Assembly: GCF_009754915.1 (NCBI RefSeq)
Contig: NZ_WPIK01000004.1
Coordinates: 265,679 to 329,678 of the forward strand
DNA: 64,000 nt
Direction of reading: 5' to 3'
Source of the DNA: Mucilaginibacter arboris
GTDB lineage: Bacteria; Bacteroidota; Bacteroidia; Sphingobacteriales; Sphingobacteriaceae
In this document: piece after piece, positions 26,260-34,708 of the stretch
Numbering within the stretch: the stretch's first letter is position 1
How the letters are laid out: every line of letters begins with the position of its first letter
The notes under the pieces: model-generated
Database searches by the model: none
The model's input: only the letters and a program-made list of their open reading frames with translations
What the model was told of the DNA's origin: nothing
Position numbers and translations under genes: made by a program

Positions 26260-27030
26260 ATGCAATTATCCAACAATACTATTTTAATAACCGGCGGTAC
26301 ATCCGGAATTGGTTTGGCTTTTGCCGAAAAATTTATGGCAGCAGGCAGCAAAGTGATTATTTGCGGCCGGCGCGAAGAGCGACTAAAGGCATTAAGCGAA
26401 AAACATCCGGAATTAATTACCAGAACTTGTGATGTTTCTAAAGCGGAAGACCGAAAAGCATTAGCTGAATGGGTTTTGCAAAATCATCCGGAAGTAAATG
26501 TATTGCTCAATAATGCAGGTGTCCAATTGTTAACGGATATGACAACGCCGGTTGAATTAAACCGAGTGCAAAACGAAATCGAAACCAATGTAGTTGCGCC
26601 CATACATTTAACTTCTTTATTTGCGCAACATTTCGTTACTAAACAACAAGCTGCAGTTATCAATATTTCTTCCGGACTGGCTTTTGCTCCGCTTGCTTTT
26701 ATGCCGGTTTATTGCGCCACAAAAGCTGCTGTCCACTCACTTACCTTATCGCTTCGTCATCAGCTTAAAAATACTTCGGTTAAGGTTTTTGAAGTCGCGC
26801 CTCCTGCAGTAGATACAGAATTAGGGCATGATCGTCGGGAAGATAAAACACAATCGCACGGCGGCATGGCGATAAAGGATTTTATTGAAGAAGCGATGGA
26901 AGCGTTAAAAAATGATGTTTTTGAAGCGCCGATCGGGCAGGCAAAAGGTTTACATGCCAAACGGGAAGTGCTTTTTGAGCAGATGAATAACCAGCATCAA
27001 CCTCATTTGCCTGTAAACCACGAACAATAA
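26260..27030 (+). CDS. Short-chain dehydrogenase/reductase (DltE-like)
   Basis: The 256-residue protein has the classic SDR elements: TGGTSGIGLAFAE (NAD(P)-binding, residues 11-23), NNAG near residue 88, the catalytic Ser in NISSGLAF, and YxxxK in PVYCATKAAVH. DltE-type SDRs are unassigned oxidoreductases named for their early link with D-alanylation; the substrate here is unknown. The ATG is immediately preceded by GTAAAAGAAGCAT, so the window-wide motif touches the start codon. The M28 peptidase starts 33 bp downstream. Confidence 0.92.
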   Translation: MQLSNNTILITGGTSGIGLAFAEKFMAAGSKVIICGRREERLKALSEKHPELITRTCDVSKAEDRKALAEWVLQNHPEVNVLLNNAGVQLLTDMTTPVELNRVQNEIETNVVAPIHLTSLFAQHFVTKQQAAVINISSGLAFAPLAFMPVYCATKAAVHSLTLSLRHQLKNTSVKVFEVAPPAVDTELGHDRREDKTQSHGGMAIKDFIEEAMEALKNDVFEAPIGQAKGLHAKREVLFEQMNNQHQPHLPVNHEQ

Positions 27031-27063
27031 AACCAGTATCAGCCTTATCCAATCACAGCATCC

Positions 27064-28551
27064 ATGAAAAAAACATTGACCATACTTCTTTTAGCAGGCA
27101 TTTCTTTGCATAGCTTTGGCCAGGTTGCTTCTAAAACTTCGTCAACCAATCCTCCTGAATTATCCCTAATAAAAGAAGCAGAGCTTAAAAAAGATATTTT
27201 TGAATTAGCCGGAGATGCTTTCCGCGGAAGAAGGGCAGGAACCTTAGATGAAATGCGTGCTGCTGCATGGGTAGCCCAAAAAGCACAGGAAATTGGATTG
27301 AAACCTGCCGGAGATGATGGCACATATTTTCAGTTTTTTAATATGCATCGCACACAAACTTCAAGCCTTAGCACTTTGCAAATTAACAACCAAAAGCTTG
27401 AGTTATGGAAGGATTATTGGGTAACCCAGCCAATTACAATTCATGTAGAAGCTCCTTTAATTTGGCTGAATTCTATGGCTGATACTACGCAAAATTTACA
27501 GGGCAAAATAGCAGTTGTAAAAATAGTTGCCCCCAAACCATTGCCTGCACCAGGAATGAGCTTGTGGGGTTATCGTTATACAGCATTAGCAATCAGGCAG
27601 CAAAGTATGGTATTAAGGCGAAAAGGCGCAGCAGCAGTTATTTTGATTGCTGATGATGTTACACAAAACGCTTTGGATTTTGTGGGGAATAATTTCCAGA
27701 AAGGCACTTACAGAAATGAAGGCTTACCTATAACTGCTCCGCGTACTAACATGGCCACTCCTATTCCGGTAATATTAGTTCGTTCAGTTTCTTCCAACAT
27801 GCTGCAGCAAAATAATTCTTCAGCTAAAATTGATCTTAAAATTGATGATTACTTATATCCTTCGGTAAATGTAGTTGCCAAAGTTGAAGGTACAGATGCC
27901 CAATTGCGTAAAGAATACGTTTTATTCAGCGGCCACCACGATCATGACGGCGTAGGCTATAACATAGTTGGTAAAGATTCTATCTGGAATGGTGCTGATG
28001 ATAACGCTTCTGTAACCGTAGGAATGTTAGCAATTGCCCGTGCCTGGAAAGCTAAACCAGGAAAACGTTCAGCTTTATTTGTTTGGCATGGCGCAGAAGA
28101 ACGCGGCTTATTGGGCTCGCGTTGGTATGCCGTTCATCCAACCGTACCTAAAGAAGCTATTGTTGCTGTTTTAAATGGCGATATGATCGGACGAAATGCT
28201 CCAGATTCTGCTGCTTTATTGGGTACAACTTCCCATAAAAACTCAACTCAGTTAGTGGATATGGCCATGAAGGCTAATGCTCAGCTTACTCATTTTAAGG
28301 TAGATTTTTCCTGGGACGATGCCAAACATCCGGAAGGCTGGTATTTCCGCAGCGATCATTTGCCTTATGCGCAAGTTGGCATTCCATCTATCTTTTTTAC
28401 CACTTTGCTTCATGCTGATTATCATACACCAAAAGATGAACCCGATCGTATTGATATGGCCAAACTCGCTAAAATGTCTAAATGGTGGTATGCAACCGGC
28501 TGGTTGGTTTCGCAAACGCCGCAAAAACCAGCTTTAGATAAACAGCCGTAA
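27064..28551 (+). CDS. Secreted M28 family zinc aminopeptidase
   Basis: The 495-residue protein has a signal peptide (MKKTLTILLLAGISLHSFGQ) and an M28 catalytic domain. The zinc ligands are in SGHHDHDG, NGADDNASVT, WHGAEERGLLG (catalytic Glu plus ligand Glu), NGDMIGRN and SDHLPYAQVGIP. A protease-associated-like insert lies at about residues 120-260. It probably releases N-terminal residues from peptides in the periplasm or outside the cell. The radical SAM gene follows after 2 bp, so these genes may be co-transcribed. Confidence 0.93.
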   Translation: MKKTLTILLLAGISLHSFGQVASKTSSTNPPELSLIKEAELKKDIFELAGDAFRGRRAGTLDEMRAAAWVAQKAQEIGLKPAGDDGTYFQFFNMHRTQTSSLSTLQINNQKLELWKDYWVTQPITIHVEAPLIWLNSMADTTQNLQGKIAVVKIVAPKPLPAPGMSLWGYRYTALAIRQQSMVLRRKGAAAVILIADDVTQNALDFVGNNFQKGTYRNEGLPITAPRTNMATPIPVILVRSVSSNMLQQNNSSAKIDLKIDDYLYPSVNVVAKVEGTDAQLRKEYVLFSGHHDHDGVGYNIVGKDSIWNGADDNASVTVGMLAIARAWKAKPGKRSALFVWHGAEERGLLGSRWYAVHPTVPKEAIVAVLNGDMIGRNAPDSAALLGTTSHKNSTQLVDMAMKANAQLTHFKVDFSWDDAKHPEGWYFRSDHLPYAQVGIPSIFFTTLLHADYHTPKDEPDRIDMAKLAKMSKWWYATGWLVSQTPQKPALDKQP

Positions 28552-28553
28552 TT

Positions 28554-29606
28554 ATGCCTGATTTCAATCCGAAACAAATTCTTTTTACGCCTGATGCTTT
28601 AAATGACCGGGCAAAAGATGTAGCCGCGCAATTTCCGGATGCTGTTTTACAGGAGGTGAAACAGCACAATAAATTGCCGGATATGGGATTGAAACATTAC
28701 AAAGCCAAGTCGGATTTGCTGGTTTTGGGGAAATTAAAATCAAAGCAAATCAGGGAAAGCGGCCGTAGTTCTGATTTTATTGCGCCAAGTTTAGCAAATG
28801 GTTGTTACGGTGGTTGCGCCTATTGCTATGTTGACCGGCATAAAGAAATTAACCCGATCACCATTTTTACCAATACAGATGAAATTTTAACAGCTGTGGA
28901 CAAACACGTAATGAAACTGCCCTGGCCAAAAATTCCAAACCAAACTGATGCGGTTTATTATACTTATGATGTAGGCTGCAACTCTGATCTTTCTGTTGAT
29001 TATGCTATTTTTAAGGGCATAAAAGAAGTATTGGAGTTTTACAAAAACCACCCTCGCGCAAAAGCTACTTTTGCTACCAAATTTGTAAACCGGGATTTGC
29101 TTGATTTTAATCCGCAGAAAAAAGTACGGATACGCTTAAGTTTAATGCCTGCGGAAGTAAGTAAACTTGTTGATGTGCGGACAGACAGCATAGAAAAAAG
29201 GCTCTTGGCAATTAATGAATTTTATGATGCCGGTTACGAAGTGCATGTTAATTTTTCTCCTGTAATTGTTTACAACCGGGTTTTAAATACTGACCGCGAC
29301 TGGCGCGATGATTACAGAGAGTTATTTAGGCAACTAAATGCAATTGTAAGGCCGGAAGTGAAAGCGCAAATGCAATGCGAAGTCATTTTTTTAACACACA
29401 ATGAAGCACAGCATATCGTAAACCTCGGCATTAACCCAAAGGCAGAAGATTTACTTTGGATGCCAGATTTTCAGGAAACGAAACGCAGTATGTTTGGCGG
29501 GATCAACATTCGGTATAAAGTACAAATGAAAAAAAGGATGATTGATACTTTCATCAATATTTTAACGGAAGAAATTCCCTGGTGCGGTATTCGTTATATT
29601 TTCTGA
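28554..29606 (+). CDS. Spore-photoproduct-lyase-like radical SAM protein
   Basis: The 350-residue protein has the radical SAM cluster motif C84-x3-C88-x2-C91 in NGCYGGCAYCYVDRH. It also has TYDVGCNSDL and ATKFVNRDLLDF, in line with SPL-family radical SAM proteins widespread in non-sporulating Bacteroidota. In spore formers the family repairs thymine photoproducts; in this group the substrate is not established. The C-terminus is intact (WCGIRYIF). It sits between the M28 peptidase and a DinB-like protein. Confidence 0.9.
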   Translation: MPDFNPKQILFTPDALNDRAKDVAAQFPDAVLQEVKQHNKLPDMGLKHYKAKSDLLVLGKLKSKQIRESGRSSDFIAPSLANGCYGGCAYCYVDRHKEINPITIFTNTDEILTAVDKHVMKLPWPKIPNQTDAVYYTYDVGCNSDLSVDYAIFKGIKEVLEFYKNHPRAKATFATKFVNRDLLDFNPQKKVRIRLSLMPAEVSKLVDVRTDSIEKRLLAINEFYDAGYEVHVNFSPVIVYNRVLNTDRDWRDDYRELFRQLNAIVRPEVKAQMQCEVIFLTHNEAQHIVNLGINPKAEDLLWMPDFQETKRSMFGGINIRYKVQMKKRMIDTFINILTEEIPWCGIRYIF

Positions 29607-29628
29607 TCAAAAAAACCCAGCAGTATCT

Positions 29629-30144
29629 ATGGCAGAAAATAAACAACCGGAAGTCTGGCTTCGCGGCCCGATCCCTGATTTTCCGGTCCTCCTTCAACCT
29701 ATAGCTTTTGCCTTGATGCAGGCAAGGGAAGATGTAAACGAAATAACGCTTGGTTTTCCTGATGATTTGCTTTTTCTTCGTCCTGGCGACGCAGCTTCTC
29801 CCGCTTTTCATCTGCAACATTTAACTGGCGTTCTTGATCGGATGTTTACTTATGCTGAAGGAAAAGCTTTAAATGAAAATCAAATGAATTGGTTGCAATC
29901 CGAAGGAAAAATTCTGGATAAAAACTATTTTGTTCAGGAGTTGGTCACTATTTTTAACAATCAAATAGAAACATCACTTCAAAAACTAAAAGCAATCAAT
30001 TTAGATACCTTAACAGAACCAAGAGGCGTAGGCCGGAAACAATTACCCTCTACCGTTTTTGGTTTGCTGATACATGCCGCCGAGCATACACAACGGCATG
30101 TTGGCCAGCTTTTGGTAACCATTAAGGTTTTAAAAGCACACTAA
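29629..30144 (+). CDS. DinB/YfiT-family four-helix metalloprotein
   Basis: The 171-residue protein has the DinB-like four-helix bundle with metal-binding histidines in FHLQHLTGVLDRMF and HAAEHTQRHVGQLLV. Members are often thiol S-transferases (bacillithiol or similar) or unassigned metal-dependent proteins. It begins 22 bp downstream of the radical SAM gene. The catalytic role is not known here. Confidence 0.88.
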   Translation: MAENKQPEVWLRGPIPDFPVLLQPIAFALMQAREDVNEITLGFPDDLLFLRPGDAASPAFHLQHLTGVLDRMFTYAEGKALNENQMNWLQSEGKILDKNYFVQELVTIFNNQIETSLQKLKAINLDTLTEPRGVGRKQLPSTVFGLLIHAAEHTQRHVGQLLVTIKVLKAH

Positions 30145-30160
30145 TTTTAAGCAACACCAA

Positions 30161-30185
30161 TTTTTAGCCGGTAAAAACAGTATCA
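30161..30185 (-). repeat. Motif variant with AACAG core
   Basis: TTTTTAGCCGGTAAAAACAG followed by TATCAG lies between the DinB-like and DUF4202 genes. It keeps the TTTTTAG flank of the extended motif but has AACAGTAT instead of GAAGCAT. Confidence 0.7.
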
Positions 30186-30211
30186 GCAGTTTAAATCTTT
30201 TACATTTATAA

Positions 30212-30799
30212 ATGCAGAAATCCGAAAAATTACAGAAAGCATTTGCAAAGTTTGATGCTTATAATGCAACTGATCCGAACACAGAAGAATTTGAAGGAAA
30301 AACCTATGCAAAAGAAGTATTGTATGCCGAAAGGATGACGAAAAAGTTAAACGATTATGCGCCAGAAGCACCAGAATACATGCAACTGGCTGTTCGTTGT
30401 CAGCATATTGGCCGTTGGGAAATTGCCCGTAATTCTTATCCGATGGACCGTGCGGGGTATTTGATGTGGAGAAGTCAGCTTAAACTGCATCATACCAAAA
30501 TTGCAGGACCGATTTTGAAAGATTGTAGTTATGATGAAGAAACGATCAGCAAAGTAAAGGCCTTATTGCTGAAAAAACAGCTGCATCAAAACCCCGATAC
30601 GCAGTTGATTGAAGACGTAATCTGTCTCGTTTTTGTGGAATATTACCTGGATGATTTTGCCAAACAGCACAGCGAAGAAAAGATGGTTGATATTTTACAG
30701 AAAACCTTGAAGAAGATTTCGCCGCATGGAATTGAAGAAGCTTTAAAAATAAATATGACTGCACACGTAAAAGAGCTGATCTTAAAAGCTGCTGCCTAA
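30212..30799 (+). CDS. DUF4202 family protein
   Basis: The 195-residue soluble protein matches DUF4202: KTYAKEVLYAERMTKKL at residues 30-47, AVRCQHIGRWEIARNSYPMDR near residue 65, and EDVICLVFVEYYLDDF near 135. The conserved His, Arg and Asp residues suggest an HD-like metal site, but no activity has been assigned that I know of. It is preceded by a motif variant with AACAG core. Confidence 0.87.
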   Translation: MQKSEKLQKAFAKFDAYNATDPNTEEFEGKTYAKEVLYAERMTKKLNDYAPEAPEYMQLAVRCQHIGRWEIARNSYPMDRAGYLMWRSQLKLHHTKIAGPILKDCSYDEETISKVKALLLKKQLHQNPDTQLIEDVICLVFVEYYLDDFAKQHSEEKMVDILQKTLKKISPHGIEEALKINMTAHVKELILKAAA

Positions 30800-30899
30800 G
30801 TTTTTCTTCATTCAATTCTAATTTTTTCTGATTGCCGATCATGCTTCAAACAATCTTTGCATATTGTAACTTTATCATACCAAACAACAAAAACCAACA

Positions 30900-31322
30900 A
30901 TGAAAAGAAATGCAACTGCCGTTTGGAACGGTACCGGAAAAGAAGGGACCGGAAAATTAAGCACCCAAAGCGGCGTATTAAAAGATAGCCAATATTCTTT
31001 CAAAACCCGTTTTGAAGACGGCATTGGTACCAATCCCGAAGAACTGATTGCTGCTGCACATGCAAGCTGTTTCGCTATGAAATTAAGCTTTAACATTTCT
31101 GCGGAAGGCATTACACCGGAAGAAATTACCACGAAAGCAGCGGTAAACTTAAACCCAGAAAAAGGCGAAATCGATACCATTCATTTAGATGTAAAAGTAA
31201 AAGCAACCGGCTTATCAAAAGAAAAATTTGATGCTTTGGTTGCCGATGCCAAAGAAAACTGCCCGGTTTCTAAAGTTTTAAAAGCTGCAGAGATTACGAT
31301 TGATTCTGAATTGCTTTCTTAG
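30900..31322 (+). CDS. OsmC family peroxiredoxin-like protein
   Basis: The 140-residue protein has the Ohr/OsmC pattern: GTNPEELIAAAHASCFAMKLSF carrying the first reactive Cys, and AKENCPVSKVL carrying the second. Such proteins reduce organic hydroperoxides using a two-cysteine mechanism and act in the cytoplasm. It is monocistronic with a good terminator downstream. Confidence 0.93.
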   Translation: MKRNATAVWNGTGKEGTGKLSTQSGVLKDSQYSFKTRFEDGIGTNPEELIAAAHASCFAMKLSFNISAEGITPEEITTKAAVNLNPEKGEIDTIHLDVKVKATGLSKEKFDALVADAKENCPVSKVLKAAEITIDSELLS

Positions 31323-31343
31323 TTTTTTGATTCGATAAATATC

Positions 31344-31373
31344 AAAATTGAGGCCTAACGGCCTCAATTTTTT
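31344..31373 (+). terminator. Rho-independent terminator after the OsmC gene
   Basis: AAAATTGAGGCC (31344-31355), loop TAAC, GGCCTCAATTTT (31360-31371), then T residues. A perfect 12-bp stem. Confidence 0.92.
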
Positions 31374-31382
31374 GTTTTACTT

Positions 31383-31861
31383 AGAAGCTGTTTAAACTTT
31401 GTTCCATTCATTTTATTGGCCATGCTTCTTTTATCACCTAAAAATCGGCAAGGCTGTTTGCTTTTTGTAGCGGCAGCAAGGGCAATGCCTATTTTTAGGT
31501 GATAAAAGAAGTATCAGGATTTTTTCCGGTTGGAAACGACCAAATTGCCAACTGATGCAGCGGCAGAAAGGTAGCCCCTTAGGCGCGCAGGCACGAATGC
31601 CGCCCGGAGGCGATCCGGCATTCTTGATTTCGTTGGTTCTTTTTTATCAAGAAAAAAGAACGTACGAAGAAAAAATAAGCCACAATTCTTTCTCCTTAAG
31701 AAGCCGGTTTAAACTTTGTTCCATTTATTGTCGATGCTTCTTTTATCACCTAAAAATGTGTAAAGCCATTTGATTTTTGTAGCGGCAGCAAGGGCAAATG
31801 CCTATTTTTATGCGGTAAAAAAAGCATCAGGATTTTTCCTGGAATCAATTTAAACAGAGCC
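31383..31861. repeat. Composite repeat: two 145-bp direct copies with inverted motif ends
   Basis: Copy 1 (31383-31528) and copy 2 (about 31700-31840) share a left arm (AGAAGCYGKTTTAAACTTTG type), ATGCTTCTTTTATC plus ACCTAAAAAT, a middle with TGTAGCGGCAGCAAGGGCAA, the inverted motif (GGTGATAAAAGAAGTATC in copy 1, GGTAAAAAAAGCATC in copy 2) and CAGGATTTTTCC. Between them are two hairpins: GAATGCCG/CGGCATTC (31595-31623) and GTTCTTTTTT/AAAAAAGAAC (31636-31661). AATTTAAACAGAGCC at 31847-31861 resembles an inverted outer end. There is no convincing gene in this 570-bp gap. Confidence 0.75.
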
Positions 31862-31889
31862 TTACTGATAATCACCTAATATTTAGAAA

Positions 31890-32321
31890 ATGAAATACAC
31901 TTTTGTTGTTTTGCTGCTTACTTTATTCCACTCATCATACTCTCAACATTTAAAAAAAACCGAAGTAAAAGAAATAACAAATAAGGCTGTTGTTGAGATT
32001 TTAACCCGTTTACAAAGCCATATTGTTATAAGCGGAAAAAAGTTAACAATAAATGTTTTCAAAATCAGTAATGGTTCTGGCAGTGCACACGTTGTAGGTG
32101 ATGATGAAATTTCAGAGACTTATTTTTTTACTGTTACTGATGCTCCGGCTGACGAGGGACCAATTTTTAAAGTATTTTCCTTAGGTCCTTTTTATGGCCC
32201 GAAAATAATTAAAACCACTGATTTAGGTGATAATTATGTTTTTACGCTTGAACATTACAATTCTGGAAAACGGGAAATCCATAAAATTATAATAAACCTG
32301 AATAAAATTATTTACCAATAA
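31890..32321 (+). CDS. Small secreted protein of unknown function
   Basis: The 143-residue protein starts with a signal peptide (MKYTFVVLLLTLFHSSYSQ). The mature part is beta-rich (KKLTINVFKISNGSGSAHVV, DNYVFTLEHYNSGKREIHKI) with no cysteine. I do not recognise a family. It lies alone, directly after the composite repeat, and is AT-rich. Confidence 0.6.
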   Translation: MKYTFVVLLLTLFHSSYSQHLKKTEVKEITNKAVVEILTRLQSHIVISGKKLTINVFKISNGSGSAHVVGDDEISETYFFTVTDAPADEGPIFKVFSLGPFYGPKIIKTTDLGDNYVFTLEHYNSGKREIHKIIINLNKIIYQ

Positions 32322-32370
32322 TTCCAAACTGTTCTTCGACATGCTGTTTTTACAAGCTAATTTTCTGATT

Positions 32371-32378
32371 TATCTTTG
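32371..32378 (+). promoter_or_regulatory. -7 promoter box TATCTTTG of the LuxE-like gene
   Basis: TATCTTTG is followed by three bases and the ATG at 32382. It argues for that ATG rather than an upstream TTG at 32376, and for a leaderless or nearly leaderless transcript. Confidence 0.5.
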
Positions 32379-32381
32379 CAG

Positions 32382-33368
32382 ATGATCCTTCCGCAGCAGC
32401 ACACTATTTTTTCTATTGCAAACGAAGCAACTTTTTTAGAAAATGCTATACAGATCTTCCGATTCCAGGCAGAAAATTGCGAAGTTTATAAACGGTATTT
32501 ATCTTACCTGAAAATCCATCCGGAGGAAATAAAAACGCTGGAAGCAATACCTTTTTTACCGATAGAATTTTTTAAAACACACATTATTATCAGCAATAAT
32601 CAAAATCCGGAAGTAACTTTTACCAGTTCCGGCACAACCGGAATTACTACAAGCCGGCATTTGGTTACGGATGTTTCCTGGTATCAAAAAAGCTTTAGAA
32701 AAGGTTTTGAACTGTTTTACGGCGATATTAAAAATTACGCTTTTCTGGCGCTGCTTCCCTCCTATCTGGAACGCGCAGGTTCTTCGCTGATCTATATGGT
32801 AGAAGATTTAATTGCAGGAACAGAAAATCCCGACAGCGGTTTTTACTTGTACAACGATGAAGAACTGTATCAGAAATTAACCCAATTGCAGCAGCAAAAA
32901 CAGCCAACGGTTTTAATCGGCGTTACTTTTGCCTTGCTTGATTTTATCGAAAAACATCAGCTTAATTTTCCTGAATTAATAATTATGGAAACCGGCGGCA
33001 TGAAAGGAAGGCGCAAAGAAATGATCCGCGAAGAACTGCACCAAACGCTTTGCCAAGGTTTTGGCGTTCCGGCAATCCATTCTGAATATGGCATGACGGA
33101 ACTGCTCTCTCAAGCTTATTCTTTAAGCGAAGGTTTGTTTCATTGTGTTCCCTGGATGAAGGTTTTGATCCGCGATACCAATGATCCTTTTACTTTGCTT
33201 CCCAACGGAAAAACCGGTGGCATTAATGTGATCGACCTGGCCAATATCAATTCCTGCTCTTTTATTGCCACTCAGGATTTAGGAAAGATGTATGAAAACC
33301 GTTCTTTTGAAGTTTTAGGCCGGTTTGATTTTTCGGACATCCGGGGCTGTAATTTGCTGGTTGGCTGA
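32382..33368 (+). CDS. LuxE-like acyl-protein synthetase/adenylate-forming enzyme
   Basis: From ATG 32382 the protein is 328 residues. It has IPFLPIEFFKTH near residue 55, the phosphate-binding TFTSSGTTGITTSRH near 85-98, and HSEYGMTELLSQAYS near residue 235, as in LuxE/PaaK-like adenylate-forming enzymes. LuxE activates fatty acids; family members without lux genes have unknown acyl substrates. No reductase (LuxC) is adjacent. The stop codon TGA overlaps a motif copy (ATGCTTCTTTTA from 33368). Confidence 0.85.
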   Translation: MILPQQHTIFSIANEATFLENAIQIFRFQAENCEVYKRYLSYLKIHPEEIKTLEAIPFLPIEFFKTHIIISNNQNPEVTFTSSGTTGITTSRHLVTDVSWYQKSFRKGFELFYGDIKNYAFLALLPSYLERAGSSLIYMVEDLIAGTENPDSGFYLYNDEELYQKLTQLQQQKQPTVLIGVTFALLDFIEKHQLNFPELIIMETGGMKGRRKEMIREELHQTLCQGFGVPAIHSEYGMTELLSQAYSLSEGLFHCVPWMKVLIRDTNDPFTLLPNGKTGGINVIDLANINSCSFIATQDLGKMYENRSFEVLGRFDFSDIRGCNLLVG

Positions 33369-33451
33369 TGCTTCTTTTATTATACAAAAAATTTATATTT
33401 TCGGTTTTGTCTTCCGGCCTTTCCAGCTTCCGGCCTTTCCGACTTTCTCTA

Positions 33452-33476
33452 ATGCTTCTTTTATCACCTAAAAATC
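33452..33476 (+). repeat. Extended copy of the motif
   Basis: ATGCTTCTTTTATC followed by ACCTAAAAATC, the full 24-bp form, 40 bp upstream of the PH/SHOCT gene. A shorter copy lies at 33368-33379. Confidence 0.88.
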
Positions 33477-33516
33477 TGGATGTAAATGCTATTTTTGACC
33501 AGCAATTTTTAATCAG

Positions 33517-34146
33517 ATGATAGAGCAGTTTCTGAAAGACCAGCAAGAACCGAAAGCCGTTGAAAAAGTTTATTCGCGTTTAATCGATTTACTCAATACC
33601 GGCGAAGAAATTATTTACATCGCCGTGCAGAAAAAACCGCTTGTTAACATCACGCCCGATTGCGTGGCCATCACCAACAAACGTATTTTCTTTTTTACTG
33701 CGGCAAACCTTGGCCTGTCTATCAAATTTGTGGATTTTGTTTGGAAAGATGTGATCGAAGTAAAACTGAAAGAAGAACTTTTAGGCGCTGTTTTCAGCAT
33801 AAAAACTTTAAACGGAACGGAAACGCTGGTTGATTTTTTACCAAAAGTACAGGCCAGGAAACTCTATCAGTACGGACAGGAACGCGAGCAGGCCGAACGC
33901 GAAGAACGCCGCCAGCGCGACCTGGAAGAGAAACGTGCAGCTTCCGGAACAATTACTTCGGAGGTGAACCGGTTTACAAATCCTGCCCCTTCCCCTCAGC
34001 CTGCTGCTGCACCAAAACCAGTTGAAGAAGATAAACCCGATGAACTAACGGCAAAATTAAAAAAGCTGAAAATGCTTTTCGATAACGGTTTGATCACACA
34101 GGAAGAGTATAACCAGAAAAAGCTGGAGTTGCTGAGCGAGTTGTAG
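33517..34146 (+). CDS. Bacterial PH domain and SHOCT domain protein
   Basis: The 209-residue protein has a bacterial pleckstrin-homology-like domain at residues about 25-110 (EEIIYIAVQKKPLVNITPDC, then KRIFFFTAANLG). A charged coiled segment follows (QEREQAEREERRQRDLEEKR), then a proline/alanine linker, then a C-terminal SHOCT motif (KLKMLFDNGLITQEEYNQKK). SHOCT segments are short oligomerisation motifs. The role is unknown. Its last 45 bp are repeated twice further downstream as part of a tandem duplication with the small coiled-coil genes. Confidence 0.85.
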   Translation: MIEQFLKDQQEPKAVEKVYSRLIDLLNTGEEIIYIAVQKKPLVNITPDCVAITNKRIFFFTAANLGLSIKFVDFVWKDVIEVKLKEELLGAVFSIKTLNGTETLVDFLPKVQARKLYQYGQEREQAEREERRQRDLEEKRAASGTITSEVNRFTNPAPSPQPAAAPKPVEEDKPDELTAKLKKLKMLFDNGLITQEEYNQKKLELLSEL

Positions 34147-34148
34147 GA

Positions 34149-34547
34149 TTATTTTTTGAGGATATACTCTACAATTGCATAAATTGCTGCTAACTGGCCG
34201 AATAGAAAAATAAACATCCATTTGATCACATCCGACCGGGAATTTGCAATGTCTGTTTTTAATTCTGTCCTCAAATTTGCAATATCTGTTTTTAATTCTG
34301 TCCTCAAATTTGCAAGGTCTGTTTTTAACTCTGTCCTCAAATCTGCAATCTCAAGCTTTAATTCATTCCTCACATTTGCAATTTCGATTTTTAATTCGGC
34401 AATATCCTGCTTGGTTGCTAAAACATCTTTTTTCAGGTCAAACTGTTTTTCAATCTTAGCTTCAACATATTCAGCTAAAGACCGGGCTTCTTCTTCGCCT
34501 ATCCTTTCCTTTAATATCTGAAACAACTGAACTTCTGAAACCTCCAT
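34149..34547 (-). CDS. Small coiled-coil protein with C-terminal membrane helix, copy A (DUF1640-like)
   Basis: From ATG 34547 the gene encodes 132 residues. Residues 1-45 form a helical head (SEVQLFQILKERIGEEEARS). Residues 45-110 form a coiled coil with 11-residue repeats of the form LRTELKTDIAN. One membrane helix ends the protein (WMFIFLFGQLAAIYAIVEYI). The layout matches DUF1640/CCDC90-like bacterial proteins, whose role is unknown. A TAAGTTTG box lies 3 nt before the ATG. It is the longest of three tandem paralogues. Confidence 0.75.
   Translation of the reverse strand: MEVSEVQLFQILKERIGEEEARSLAEYVEAKIEKQFDLKKDVLATKQDIAELKIEIANVRNELKLEIADLRTELKTDLANLRTELKTDIANLRTELKTDIANSRSDVIKWMFIFLFGQLAAIYAIVEYILKK
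34251..34382. repeat. Four 33-bp tandem repeats inside gene A
   Basis: Units start at 34251, 34284, 34317 and 34350; the first three are nearly identical (each carries TTCTGTCCTCAAATTTGCAA or a close variant) and the fourth has diverged. They encode 11-residue steps of the coiled coil on the minus strand, so copy-number changes keep the frame. Genes B and C lack the extra units. Confidence 0.9.
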
Positions 34548-34708
34548 ATTCAAACTTACAAAAAATACAATCACACCACCATCAGCAAAAAAATAATTCC
34601 TTTTTCCTTTTTGTACCTACAAGTATTTTTGGTTGATTAAAATTTATAAGGTAAAAACAGTATCACGCGTTATTTTTACTTCATTAACCGCTACGCCTTC
34701 GCTTTATT

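Larger units (their letters stand above)
34101..34708. repeat. Tandem unit 1: SHOCT tail, coiled-coil gene A, tyrS tail remnant
   Basis: Unit 1 runs from the 3' end of the PH/SHOCT gene through small gene A (minus strand) to a degraded copy of the tyrS 3' end (34578-34708, minus strand, still reading VAVNEVKITRDTVFT then stops). It is about 100 bp longer than unit 2, which is accounted for by three extra 33-bp repeats inside gene A. Confidence 0.8.

Noticed and set aside
31555..31773. 72-codon open frame on the plus strand between the two composite repeats
   Set aside because: It runs through hairpins and the motif itself; the translation has no protein-like pattern and no start signal.
34222..34521. 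99-codon repetitive open frame on the plus strand opposite coiled-coil gene A
   Set aside because: It is the complement of the 33-bp repeats; the minus-strand frame has a proper start, promoter and paralogues.
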